DNA from: Sphingobacterium sp. UBA7855
GTDB lineage: Bacteria > Bacteroidota > Bacteroidia > Sphingobacteriales > Sphingobacteriaceae
Reading direction: 5' to 3'
Assembly (NCBI GenBank): GCA_002500745.1
Contig: DLST01000010.1
Coordinates: forward strand, 124,001 to 188,000
DNA: 64,000 nucleotides
Position 1 is the first letter of the stretch. Each line of letters opens with the position of its first letter. Made by a program: the position numbers and the translations under genes. This document shows positions 45,701 to 53,918 of the stretch, in pieces. The notes beneath the pieces are model-generated. The model ran no database searches. It was not told where the DNA came from and was given only the letters and a program-made list of their open reading frames with translations.

Positions 45701-46140
45701 AAGGATTTTTTGGTGGTACTTTGCGGTATAAACAATTTATGGTGGTGGCCTATTTTCAAGCTAGGTTTGGTGGAAAAACCTACAATCAGACGCTGGTTGA
45801 CCGCGTCGAAAATGCCGATCCACGCTATAATGTGGATAGCCGCGTGTTAGCAGAAAAATGGAAAAATCCTGGAGATGTCACTTTCTATAAAAGCATTCAA
45901 GATCTTGGCCAAACACGTGTTTCTTCTCGCTTTATTATGCCTGATAAATTGTTGGCCCTTCAATCGTTTAATTTATCATACGATGCCCGTAAAGAGTTTG
46001 CTAAAAAATTGGCCTTATCTAGCCTACGCATAGGTGTCATAGCTAATGATTTATTCCGTTGGTCGTCCATCAAAGTGGAACGAGGAATTACTTACCCTTT
46101 TGCACGAAGTGTCACGTTTACCCTTCAGGCTGGTTTATAA
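42769..46140 (+). CDS. SusC/RagA TonB-dependent transporter with STN signalling domain
   Basis: 1123 residues. After the signal peptide (to about 31, KVNGQT) comes an STN domain (about 33-105, NVPLMDVLQAIKIQTNYEV), then a CarboxypepD_reg-like domain (about 127-205), LEQVVVTGY, the plug with FILDGFEVS and ILKDAAATAIYGSRAANGV, and the barrel. The last residues are TFTLQAGL, ending in Leu rather than the Phe usual for the final barrel strand. The STN domain links it to the FecR and sigma genes upstream. Downstream are SusD, DUF4843, PKD-like and TlpA genes, with no glycosidase, so the substrate is unknown. Confidence 0.93.
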   Translation: MKLSCFSQTTRTLLWLVFAVLLQLSQKVNGQTVTYSGRNVPLMDVLQAIKIQTNYEVLGTKKMLESVKPISIKADKMPLKLFLDKILSPQDLGYTIESKTIFLKRKASPSKAEPIRLPQGVKPVQKQIRGQVMGKDRAPLSGVNISQMGNTIAVADQEGRFSFVGTTQPLTLSRVGYKNLTLALVENKDEYSIVMEEEANALEQVVVTGYQVLKKDSYTGTAITKSGDELRQVNPQNVLQAMQVFDPSFKLLDNNLAGSNPNALPNINVRGSSSLPTGSGEVLRRDNITTAINMPAFILDGFEVSVQKVLDLDMTRIESVTILKDAAATAIYGSRAANGVMVITTKMPKEGKLQLTYTHESNINTPDLTGYSVLHASDKLAYEKLAGLYDPVIQQRSKDELDEKYYNKLANVLGGVDTYWLSQPVRTAIGQKHGLYVQGGAETFRYGVDLRYQTRPGVMKGSGRDQYSGGLNFTYNVKNKLRFQNELAVTIVSGTESPYGSFSEYVNMNPYYRMTDDNGNILQEVDTWNRRTNEGNFNREVVLNPLYNATLNSFNKLSYTELLNNFSGDFDLGKGLRLRGQVSLLKRLNANDNFRSPSANDFYTYATSRTDEKGSYESYSNNELYWDANLRLNWMRTLDKHNFNIVGGTNIRTESFDERSFKAIGFPNDRFTSIGFAKGYEEGGSPASSISASRLFGVFLSSNYSYDNRFLFDATFRMDGSSKFGANRRTAPFWSTGVGWNMHKETWFSNDIISQLRLRATVGLTGSVQFDPYMARTTYSYDKSNWYSSGLGSSVRNYGNENLTWQKTQNTDLGIDLGLWKDRLTISPRYYYKITRDILADINLAPSTGFNSYKENLGDLENKGFEINANWIPIRNEQWTLSLMTNLVRNRNKIVRISNALKSYNQRVDEAQEGDDLKAVPLLRYNEGQSLDAIYAVPSLGIDPESGKEVFMKKNGQLTYDWDSRDIDVVAVATPKLEGFFGGTLRYKQFMVVAYFQARFGGKTYNQTLVDRVENADPRYNVDSRVLAEKWKNPGDVTFYKSIQDLGQTRVSSRFIMPDKLLALQSFNLSYDARKEFAKKLALSSLRIGVIANDLFRWSSIKVERGITYPFARSVTFTLQAGL

Positions 46141-46163
46141 TCGAAAATATAAGAGTAGACAAC

Positions 46164-47657
46164 ATGAAAAATATTCATAAAATTTTAATATTGATATCCA
46201 CATTGAGCTTATTTTCCTGCGCTAAATGGTTGGATATCCAACCAGAAAGTGATGTGGACAAAAATGTGCTTTTTTCTACTGAGGATGGGTTCAAAGAGGC
46301 ATTGTTAGGTGTGTATACGCGGGCGTCAAAAAGTGACTTGTACGGATTGGAATTGACCATAGGAACGCCAGAGGTTTTGGCTCAAAATTATGTCATGGCC
46401 AGTGGTGATAAATTAAGGTACGAGGAGACTAAAAAAATTAAATATCAAGACGCTAATTTTATTACTAGGAAGGATAACATTTGGAAAGGCCTGTACAACG
46501 GGATTGTAAATGCGAATTTAATTTTAGAAGAGATTGATAAGAAGCAGAAACTATTTGTTGGCAATAACTACGCATTAATTAAAGGAGAAGCTTTGGCATT
46601 GCGGGCTTATCTTCATTTTGATGCGCTTCGACTCTTTGCTCCTTCCCCGATGCTAAACAGCACGTCCGACGCCATTCCTTATGTAACAAGCTATTCGAAT
46701 AAATCGACCAAGCTTTCTACGGTGGCGCAAGTGTTAGACTCTGCAATTCGGGATCTGGAAATAGCGAAAGATCTCCTGAAAGTAGATCCAATTAGGCAGC
46801 CTTCTTATCTGATAGGCTATCCAATTATAACAGATACTTTAAAAAATTCAGAGTTAAATAGCAGTGAGCTGTTTTTACAAAATAGAAGACACCGATTGAA
46901 TTATTTCGCTGTTTGTGGTTTGCTAGCTAGAATTTATTTGTATCAGGGCGATCAGGTGAAAGCCTTAGCACATGCCAACGAGGTTATCACTGCGAACAAA
47001 TTTCCGTGGACAAATAAAACAGATTTTTTGGCTTTAGAACCGGATAAGAAAGATCGCATTTTTTATAAGGAATTGCTTTTTGCTTGGTATATCCCTGCCA
47101 TGAGCGGAACTTATAATAATGACTGGTTTGTGGACGGAACGGTAGGGATGTATTTGGACGAAGATGAAACGCGAACCATCTATAATGTTGCTGGCGATGG
47201 TGGCACAGATATACGATTCACCCAGTGGTTTGAAAGCAGGAGTTTGGGCACGCAACGGGCATCTGTACTTCTGAAGTTTAGGAGAAACTCATTTAGTGAC
47301 AGTTTTAGCGCTAATCTACATTATTTGGTCGCTCCTGCGATCAAATTAAGTGAAATGTATTACATCGCCGCTGAATGTACTTATGACAGTAATCCCACTA
47401 AAGCGCTAGCATTAGTGGATGAGGTGAGGGAACACCGCGAGATCGGGAAGAAATTGCAAGTTAGTACAAAGCATCAATTTATCAGCGAACTAGTCAAAGA
47501 ATACCGAAAAGAAATGTATGCTGAAGGGCAATTGTTTTATCTCTATAAGCGGTTGAATTTACCGATCAATGGCCAACATGGCGAGGTTATTCCGGCTAGA
47601 CAGGAAATTTTTGTATGGCCGCTTCCCGATGATGAGATTATTTATGGACAACGTTAA
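46164..47657 (+). CDS. SusD/RagB family substrate-binding lipoprotein
   Basis: 497 residues from the ATG at 46164; the open frame extends 35 codons into the SusC gene but the lipoprotein signal starts here (MKNIHKILILISTLSLFSC, Cys19). SusD motifs include KWLDIQPESD, EGFKEALLGVYTRAS, LIKGEALALRAYLHFDALRLF (about 137-157), and C-terminal IKLSEMYYIAAECTYD and EYRKEMYAEGQLFYLYKRL. It lies 23 bases after SusC and 12 bases before the DUF4843 gene. Ligand unknown. Confidence 0.92.
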   Translation: MKNIHKILILISTLSLFSCAKWLDIQPESDVDKNVLFSTEDGFKEALLGVYTRASKSDLYGLELTIGTPEVLAQNYVMASGDKLRYEETKKIKYQDANFITRKDNIWKGLYNGIVNANLILEEIDKKQKLFVGNNYALIKGEALALRAYLHFDALRLFAPSPMLNSTSDAIPYVTSYSNKSTKLSTVAQVLDSAIRDLEIAKDLLKVDPIRQPSYLIGYPIITDTLKNSELNSSELFLQNRRHRLNYFAVCGLLARIYLYQGDQVKALAHANEVITANKFPWTNKTDFLALEPDKKDRIFYKELLFAWYIPAMSGTYNNDWFVDGTVGMYLDEDETRTIYNVAGDGGTDIRFTQWFESRSLGTQRASVLLKFRRNSFSDSFSANLHYLVAPAIKLSEMYYIAAECTYDSNPTKALALVDEVREHREIGKKLQVSTKHQFISELVKEYRKEMYAEGQLFYLYKRLNLPINGQHGEVIPARQEIFVWPLPDDEIIYGQR

Positions 47658-47669
47658 AAAGATAATTAC

Positions 47670-48476
47670 ATGAAATTTAACCCTATTTTATTTATGTTAT
47701 TAGGTATGCTCTTGCTGTTTTCTTGTAAAAAGGCAAGCTTGATAACCTACGATCAGCCAGCAAACGTTTATTTTGACCTGAATGATGCCGATCGGGATAG
47801 TATCATTTACACCTTTGCATATGATTTGGAAAAATCGAGTGATACAGTGTATTTTCCTGTAAAGATTATGGGCTATCGCGATGCTAAACCTCGAAAATAT
47901 GAGGCCTATATTGTGGCCGATTCATCTACGGCGAAGATGGGGATCCATTATGACAAACTAGAAACGGCATATACCCTAAAGGCAGAAGAAGGTCGAGCTT
48001 ACTTGCCCATTATTGTTCATAATGTAAAGGATCTGGAGGATCGGGCCGTATCGTTGATCATCAAATTAAAAGAAAATTCAGATTTCGGTATCCGAAATCC
48101 CGATCTTATTCGTGTCAAATTGGTTTTATCCGCAAAATTGGAACGTCCAAGTTGGTGGGACAATTGGTTGAATAATTATTCTCAGGTGAAACATCAGTTA
48201 TTTTACATTGCAACTGAACAGAAGTCGCTCACCACGAACGGCTTAGATGCTCCTAAAAATCTATATTTTGTCAATCTTTTACTAGCTATGTTGAATGATC
48301 CATTTAAATGGGTTATCGATCATCCGGAAAAAGGTTATGCACTAACCACAAAAGATAATGGCGAAACATATGAATTTTATCCTATTAATAATCCTGGTAG
48401 GAAAATATTAATTAAGAGAAATAATGCCACCGGTAAGTATTTCTTTATCGATGAAAATGGAAAGGAGGTGAGATAA
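47670..48476 (+). CDS. DUF4843 lipoprotein
   Basis: 268 residues with a lipoprotein signal (LLLFSC, Cys19). The sequence is beta-rich and matches DUF4843: an N-terminal strand YDQPANVYFDLND, then DTVYFPVKIMGYRD, a HYDKLETAYTLKAEEGRAYLPIIV-like core (about 93-116) and ISLIIKLKENSDF-type strands, with a C-terminal part containing RPSWWDNWLNNYSQVKHQ. The family commonly follows SusD in SusC/SusD loci with PKD-like and TlpA genes; its role is unknown, probably surface binding. Its 3' end contains the strong Shine-Dalgarno sequence of the next gene, which begins one base after the stop codon. Confidence 0.88.
   Translation: MKFNPILFMLLGMLLLFSCKKASLITYDQPANVYFDLNDADRDSIIYTFAYDLEKSSDTVYFPVKIMGYRDAKPRKYEAYIVADSSTAKMGIHYDKLETAYTLKAEEGRAYLPIIVHNVKDLEDRAVSLIIKLKENSDFGIRNPDLIRVKLVLSAKLERPSWWDNWLNNYSQVKHQLFYIATEQKSLTTNGLDAPKNLYFVNLLLAMLNDPFKWVIDHPEKGYALTTKDNGETYEFYPINNPGRKILIKRNNATGKYFFIDENGKEVR
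48461..48471 (+). promoter_or_regulatory. Perfect Shine-Dalgarno sequence AAAGGAGGTGA
   Basis: Full anti-Shine-Dalgarno complement seven bases before the ATG at 48478, located inside the last codons of the DUF4843 gene. Such strong sites are rare in Bacteroidota, which mostly initiate without them. It may keep the PKD-like protein translated in step with DUF4843. Confidence 0.6.
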
Positions 48477-48477
48477 T

Positions 48478-49926
48478 ATGATAGTCAACAAACTTAAGCT
48501 AACTGCAATAATTAAATATAGTTTTATCCTTTTAATTTGCAACCTTTTTTACGGCTGTTACAAGGATAAGGGGAATTATTCGATAGATATTCCCCATGAA
48601 CCTATTGTTCAGGGATTGGATACAGTTTATGAAGTTCGTGTCGGTGATAGTTTAATCATTAAGCCGAAAATAACGGGTGTAGAGCTGAGCAATCTATCGT
48701 ACGATTGGCAAATTAGTGCGCCAGAGGCCATTGATCCGGAGGTCAATCATTACAGGGGGGCGACTTTGCGCTTGGCGTTTGGGCTAGGAGCAAATCGATA
48801 TAAAGTGAGGTTTACCATTTCAAATCATAGCAATAATATGAAGTATTTCCATGATTTCTATATTCAAGGAATTACTGAATTTTCCAAAGGTTCGCTTGTG
48901 CTATCGAACGACAAGGGCGTAGGCAAACTTACTTTCATAAAACCTGATAACTCCATTTTGCCAAATATTTATGAAATTATTAACAATGAGGTGCTGCCAT
49001 CAGATCCGCTTCATATTATTTATGCCAATCACACTATTGCCAATACTCCATTAGCGTATTGGTATATAGGGAAGCATGGTGGGGTTCGTATGACGTTGGA
49101 AGAGCTTAAAAAGGAAAAGGTTAAACCCGGTACACTGAAAGAAAACTTTTTCTTACCACCAGAAAATATCGACGTTGGGGATTTGCAAATGTATGAGCAA
49201 GGGGTGCTACTTGGGGTCATCGATGGTAAATTTTATGGTGGGGCTACCAGCACCTGGAATCAAAGTAATACTTACGGCATGTTTGGCACACCTGCAGATG
49301 GAAATTATGTCTTGGCACCAAAGTTTATTGTTACGAAGGTACAGAATGACCATTTTATTACAGCTTATGAACGTAATAAGAGACAGTTTGTACGGATTAA
49401 CCTGTACGGAGGCGCGATGTATTTTGGTACGCAATACAGCACGGTTGGCGCAGAAGTATTTGATCCGACGAATGTGAAAATGGACCTTATACAGATGGTG
49501 CAGATTAATAGCTCGGATATCTATGCGTATATGAAAGATGATGCAGGTAAAATATATGAACTTAAATTTAAGACCGATTTTATGCGGGAATTTAAGTTTG
49601 AGGCATTACAGAAAAAGCTCTTTTCTCATTCCGAGTGGATACATGCAGATACAAAAATGGTGGCGAGCCGTGTAGGTTACATATATATTGCTTATCAAGA
49701 TAAAGTTTTTAGGTATAACCCATTGAATGAGCAAGTACAAGAATTGCAAATGGCTTTTAAATCGACAGTTACATTACTAAAATTGGATGAAAGTGAAGAT
49801 ACGCTTATTGTTGGCGCGGGAGGATCGCTTTACTACTTAGCTGTACAGGTTGGAAAAAATGGTGAACTTATCAAGAAAATTGATGGGATTCCAGGCGATT
49901 TGGTGGATATAACTTGGAGAAAGTAA
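48478..49926 (+). CDS. PKD-like family surface lipoprotein
   Basis: 482 residues with a lipoprotein signal (LFYGC, Cys27). Residues about 30-135 form a PKD-like immunoglobulin domain with YKDKGNYSIDIPHEP and DSLIIKPKITGVELSNLSYDWQI. The remainder resembles a beta-propeller: repeated strands such as GSLVLSNDKGVGKLTFI, DNSILPNIYEI, QVQELQMAFKSTVTLLKLDESEDTLIV-type blades (about 418-444). This is the PKD-like family (PF16407-type) regularly found after DUF4843 in SusC/SusD loci. A surface-exposed binding role is inferred. It starts one base after the DUF4843 stop codon. Confidence 0.83.
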   Translation: MIVNKLKLTAIIKYSFILLICNLFYGCYKDKGNYSIDIPHEPIVQGLDTVYEVRVGDSLIIKPKITGVELSNLSYDWQISAPEAIDPEVNHYRGATLRLAFGLGANRYKVRFTISNHSNNMKYFHDFYIQGITEFSKGSLVLSNDKGVGKLTFIKPDNSILPNIYEIINNEVLPSDPLHIIYANHTIANTPLAYWYIGKHGGVRMTLEELKKEKVKPGTLKENFFLPPENIDVGDLQMYEQGVLLGVIDGKFYGGATSTWNQSNTYGMFGTPADGNYVLAPKFIVTKVQNDHFITAYERNKRQFVRINLYGGAMYFGTQYSTVGAEVFDPTNVKMDLIQMVQINSSDIYAYMKDDAGKIYELKFKTDFMREFKFEALQKKLFSHSEWIHADTKMVASRVGYIYIAYQDKVFRYNPLNEQVQELQMAFKSTVTLLKLDESEDTLIVGAGGSLYYLAVQVGKNGELIKKIDGIPGDLVDITWRK

Positions 49927-49957
49927 CATTAAAACGTATTTAAATAAATCAAAAAAT

Positions 49958-51100
49958 ATGAAAATTTTAAAAATAGTTGCCTTAGCACTGGCATTTTTGC
50001 CTATGACATCCTTTGCGCAGCAAGTTAATTTCCAGATCAACGGAAGTGCCCCAAAAGCTTTTAATGGTAAAAAAGTGTATCTAGATTATATAAAAGATGG
50101 ATTTCCGGCATCGGATTCATCGGCTATCGTGGACGGCAGATTTAGTTTCAAAGGAACAGTAGAGGAGCCGTCTTACTCCAGGATGGTTTTTGATCAAGAC
50201 AGTAAGGGGAAATTAGTCGCACAGAATATTGGCGACCGTTTATACTTCTATTTAGGCAATGAAACCTACAATATAGCTATCAAAGATTCGCTGCGTACTG
50301 CTGCCGTAAAAGGATCGCCGCTGCATAATGCTTACGTCGCGTATTTAAAGGAGATTGGCGGTGGTTTCATGGATATCATTGATGCGGGAAATAAGGCCTT
50401 TGGGGCTGTGAAACAAGATGCTCCTGATGCCAATGAACAGTATAAGGCTATCCATGAGAAGTTTGAAGCGCGGTTTGAAGCCCGACGGGTAAAAGAGCTT
50501 GCATTTGCTGCTAAAAACCCCAATTCGATCTTTGCGGTGGATGCACTTATTGATGCGGCCAATAAACGCAAGCTCAGCGAGATCGAGCCACTATTTTTGA
50601 AGCTGTCCGAAGAGGTGCGTCAGACCACGAATGGGCGACAGCTTGAGGCTCGTTTCTTGGCAGAGAGAAGTGTGAAAGTTGGCCATAAAGCACCTGATTT
50701 TTCACAGCCCGATACGGAGGGGAAAATGGTTAAGGTATCCGACTTTAAAGGTCAATATGTACTGATCGACTTTTGGGCGAGCTGGTGTAGTCCCTGCCGT
50801 GCCGAAAATCCTAACTTGTTGAAGGCCTACAACAAATACAAAAGTAAGGGGCTGGAAGTACTTGCAGTATCTTTGGATGATACAAAGGGGAAAAATGCTT
50901 GGTTAAAAGCGATCAAAGATGATGGCTTGCCTTGGGTCCATGTCGCAGATCTAAAGGGTTGGAGCAATGAGGCAGCGGTATTGTATGGTGTGCGGGCAGT
51001 ACCGCAAAATTATCTGGTGGATCCTCAAGGAAATATTGTTGCTATCAATATTAAAGGTGAACAGTTACACCAGGAGTTGGCCAAAATTTTTGATAATTAA
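49958..51100 (+). CDS. TlpA-family thioredoxin-like protein with DUF4369 domain
   Basis: 380 residues, the standard size. The signal peptide ends near residue 21 (TSFAQQ). A DUF4369 domain (about 24-125, FQINGSAPKAFNGKKVYLDY) and a helical linker precede the AhpC/TSA-type thioredoxin domain (about 240-380). The redox motif is WCSPC with Cys277 and Cys280, and the cis-proline is in VRAVPQNYLVD. It is a likely periplasmic thiol-disulfide oxidoreductase and closes the second FecR-controlled operon, just as a longer TlpA protein occurs in the first. A terminator lies at 51208-51235. Confidence 0.92.
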   Translation: MKILKIVALALAFLPMTSFAQQVNFQINGSAPKAFNGKKVYLDYIKDGFPASDSSAIVDGRFSFKGTVEEPSYSRMVFDQDSKGKLVAQNIGDRLYFYLGNETYNIAIKDSLRTAAVKGSPLHNAYVAYLKEIGGGFMDIIDAGNKAFGAVKQDAPDANEQYKAIHEKFEARFEARRVKELAFAAKNPNSIFAVDALIDAANKRKLSEIEPLFLKLSEEVRQTTNGRQLEARFLAERSVKVGHKAPDFSQPDTEGKMVKVSDFKGQYVLIDFWASWCSPCRAENPNLLKAYNKYKSKGLEVLAVSLDDTKGKNAWLKAIKDDGLPWVHVADLKGWSNEAAVLYGVRAVPQNYLVDPQGNIVAINIKGEQLHQELAKIFDN

Positions 51101-51207
51101 TGGTCAGATGCACCGTATTGGTGTTGCCTTTAATCCTAAAAAGGATAATATTTTTTGGAAGAAATGGCAATATTGACGAGCAGCTGTATCGCGGGTTATG
51201 TTTTGAG

Positions 51208-51233
51208 GCTAGGGATTGATTCCCTAGCTTTTT

Positions 51234-51235
<2 letters not shown>
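51208..51235 (+). terminator. Rho-independent terminator of the second FecR operon
   Basis: Stem GCTAGGGA / TCCCTAGC, 5-base loop, then seven T. Its last bases overlap the stop codon of the convergent acetylesterase gene (ends 51234). Confidence 0.9.
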
Positions 51236-52097
<862 letters not shown>

Positions 52098-52119
52098 TTA
52101 TATTTCTAAAATTAAGATA

Positions 52120-52148
52120 TTTCGCGGTAAGCACAGCTTACCGCGAAA
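52120..52148 (-). terminator. Perfect hairpin between GH5 and acetylesterase genes
   Basis: Stem TTTCGCGGTAAGC / GCTTACCGCGAAA, 13 pairs with a 3-base loop, ten bases after the GH5 stop codon on the minus strand. No long T-run follows, so it may be a partial terminator, an attenuator or an mRNA-stabilising hairpin rather than a full stop. Confidence 0.55.
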
Positions 52149-52157
52149 AGATATTCT

Positions 52158-53888
52158 TTAGTTCATCGCTATAAATTTGAATTTGAACAATTGACAAGAT
52201 GTACCGTAGTAGTCCCAAAGCTGCAGGTTGGAGTTCCCATCCATTGTACAGCTGGGGATATCCCATCCGCGTGTGGCATCGACTTTTGATACGATTTTGT
52301 AATATCCATTTGCTACAGCCGTTACCTTCCATGTCTGAGCATCATTGCTGTAATTCTGCCAGAGGCGGATGGAGGTTCCGAGTGCATTACTGTTACTGGC
52401 TAGATCAATGCAACGATTGCTCGCACTAGCTTTGGATACAAAGCGCCAGTATCCATTGCCGGCATCGATCGCTACCCAGCGCTGTGCATTTGCACCATTC
52501 CTAGTCCAGGGTCTGAGTACAGCACCATCGGCATCCTGACCTGATTTTAAATCAAGGACTTTATTGGCGTCGGTTTGGAATTCAATCTCGTAAATTCCAT
52601 TATTGACCAGACTCGTGACATTGCAGTTAGACATCGGATAATTGGAGGCAGCATATTGCTGAAACCATTGTTTGCTAGGTGCTGCACACGCTTCCCAATC
52701 GTTGTTGTAAGCTGTGCCACCATTGGGATCACCTTTGTGGAGCAGGTTATCCGGAGCGAGAAGATTCCAGCTCACATTGCCGGATTGATCCACGATATAC
52801 TTTAAATTTGCACCAAAGCCGTTGCCTCCGGCGGTACCTGTGGAGCCTGTTCCGAAGGTACCATATCCTTGTGGAGCCCAGTCTGTCTCTGTAATGGCAA
52901 TCGGCGCAATGTCAGCAATAGGTTTCACATTGGTATTCCAGGCATTTTGAAAGGCCTGATAGGTATTGACACCACCCCAGTATCCCGGATATATATGTAC
53001 CGCATAGCCGATGTTACCGCCGGTAATCTGGTTATTGACATAGCCTTGGTAATGGGACTGCCAACCGGTACCGGGTATCCAACATACATTATTGGCACCG
53101 TTGTTACGGATAATATTTACCAAAGGCTGGAAGAAATTTTTCAGCGCAGCGAAATGCTCATTGCCGGTCATCCCCCAGGAGCCATTTGTTCCCAATATTT
53201 CAACGGGCTCGTTGGCCAATTCAAACATCACATTGTCTGCATTTTTCAGTGAAGCGTGTTGCGAAAGAAAAGTCCATACTGTCTTCAGATACGTATGATA
53301 CGCATCGTTTACTGCAATACGGTGCGGGCATACCCCCGGCGGACGCAAGATAACATACATACCTCGGCTACGGGCGTGATTAATCAAAGGAATAATAACC
53401 TGGTTGGTGTAGGTAACCAAGCGATTATAGTTAAACCTTGAGATGTCGTTTTCGGGAATAGGCGCTCCTGGATCGTTGGTCCAATAAGGGTCGATGTGAA
53501 GACGAATATAATTCAGGTACCAACCATCGGCTGCACTAGTGAGTTTGTCAATGACGGCTTTGTTGTAGTTGAGGGCACCTTGTACATTGTAGTTATCCCA
53601 GGTACAGTAGCCCGAGTTGGCACCGTACTGACAGCCGTTGAACCAAGGGCTGGGAGTAATGGCGACCCCATGAAGGACGATGTTGTTGTCGCAGGGATCT
53701 TTGAGGTACTTTCCTCCTACATGTAATGTTGGAGTTGGGCGAGGCCAGTTTGTAACGGCTTGCACAGAAACATTGGATTTAAGACTTCTTTCGGATTCGC
53801 TAGTTAGCGCTTTTTCTTCCAGCCGCGAACAGCTGAAAAGGAGGGTCGTTAATAAGACCACCAGTAACCACATGTTGTTTGTTCTCAT
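52158..53888 (-). CDS. GH5 endo-glycanase with C-terminal ricin-type beta-trefoil, lipoprotein
   Basis: 576 residues with a lipoprotein signal (LLFSC, Cys20). The GH5 domain (about 50-405) has NIVLHGVAITPS at its start, the acid/base Glu227 in FELANEPVE, the active-site His in YAVHIYPGY, and the nucleophile Glu334 in AITETDWAPQ. Residues about 430-575 form a ricin B-like trefoil (CBM13-like) with three repeats, marked by KVLDLKSGQDADGAVLRPW, RCIDLASNSNALGTSIRLW and RGWDIPSCTMDGNSNLQLW. GH5 includes xylanases, cellulases and mannanases; xylan is inferred from the GH10 neighbour 30 bases upstream. Lipidation suggests action at the cell surface. Confidence 0.9.
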   Translation of the reverse strand: MRTNNMWLLVVLLTTLLFSCSRLEEKALTSESERSLKSNVSVQAVTNWPRPTPTLHVGGKYLKDPCDNNIVLHGVAITPSPWFNGCQYGANSGYCTWDNYNVQGALNYNKAVIDKLTSAADGWYLNYIRLHIDPYWTNDPGAPIPENDISRFNYNRLVTYTNQVIIPLINHARSRGMYVILRPPGVCPHRIAVNDAYHTYLKTVWTFLSQHASLKNADNVMFELANEPVEILGTNGSWGMTGNEHFAALKNFFQPLVNIIRNNGANNVCWIPGTGWQSHYQGYVNNQITGGNIGYAVHIYPGYWGGVNTYQAFQNAWNTNVKPIADIAPIAITETDWAPQGYGTFGTGSTGTAGGNGFGANLKYIVDQSGNVSWNLLAPDNLLHKGDPNGGTAYNNDWEACAAPSKQWFQQYAASNYPMSNCNVTSLVNNGIYEIEFQTDANKVLDLKSGQDADGAVLRPWTRNGANAQRWVAIDAGNGYWRFVSKASASNRCIDLASNSNALGTSIRLWQNYSNDAQTWKVTAVANGYYKIVSKVDATRGWDIPSCTMDGNSNLQLWDYYGTSCQLFKFKFIAMN

Positions 53889-53918
53889 AATTTAAATATT
53901 TAAGGGTGATTAATGATC

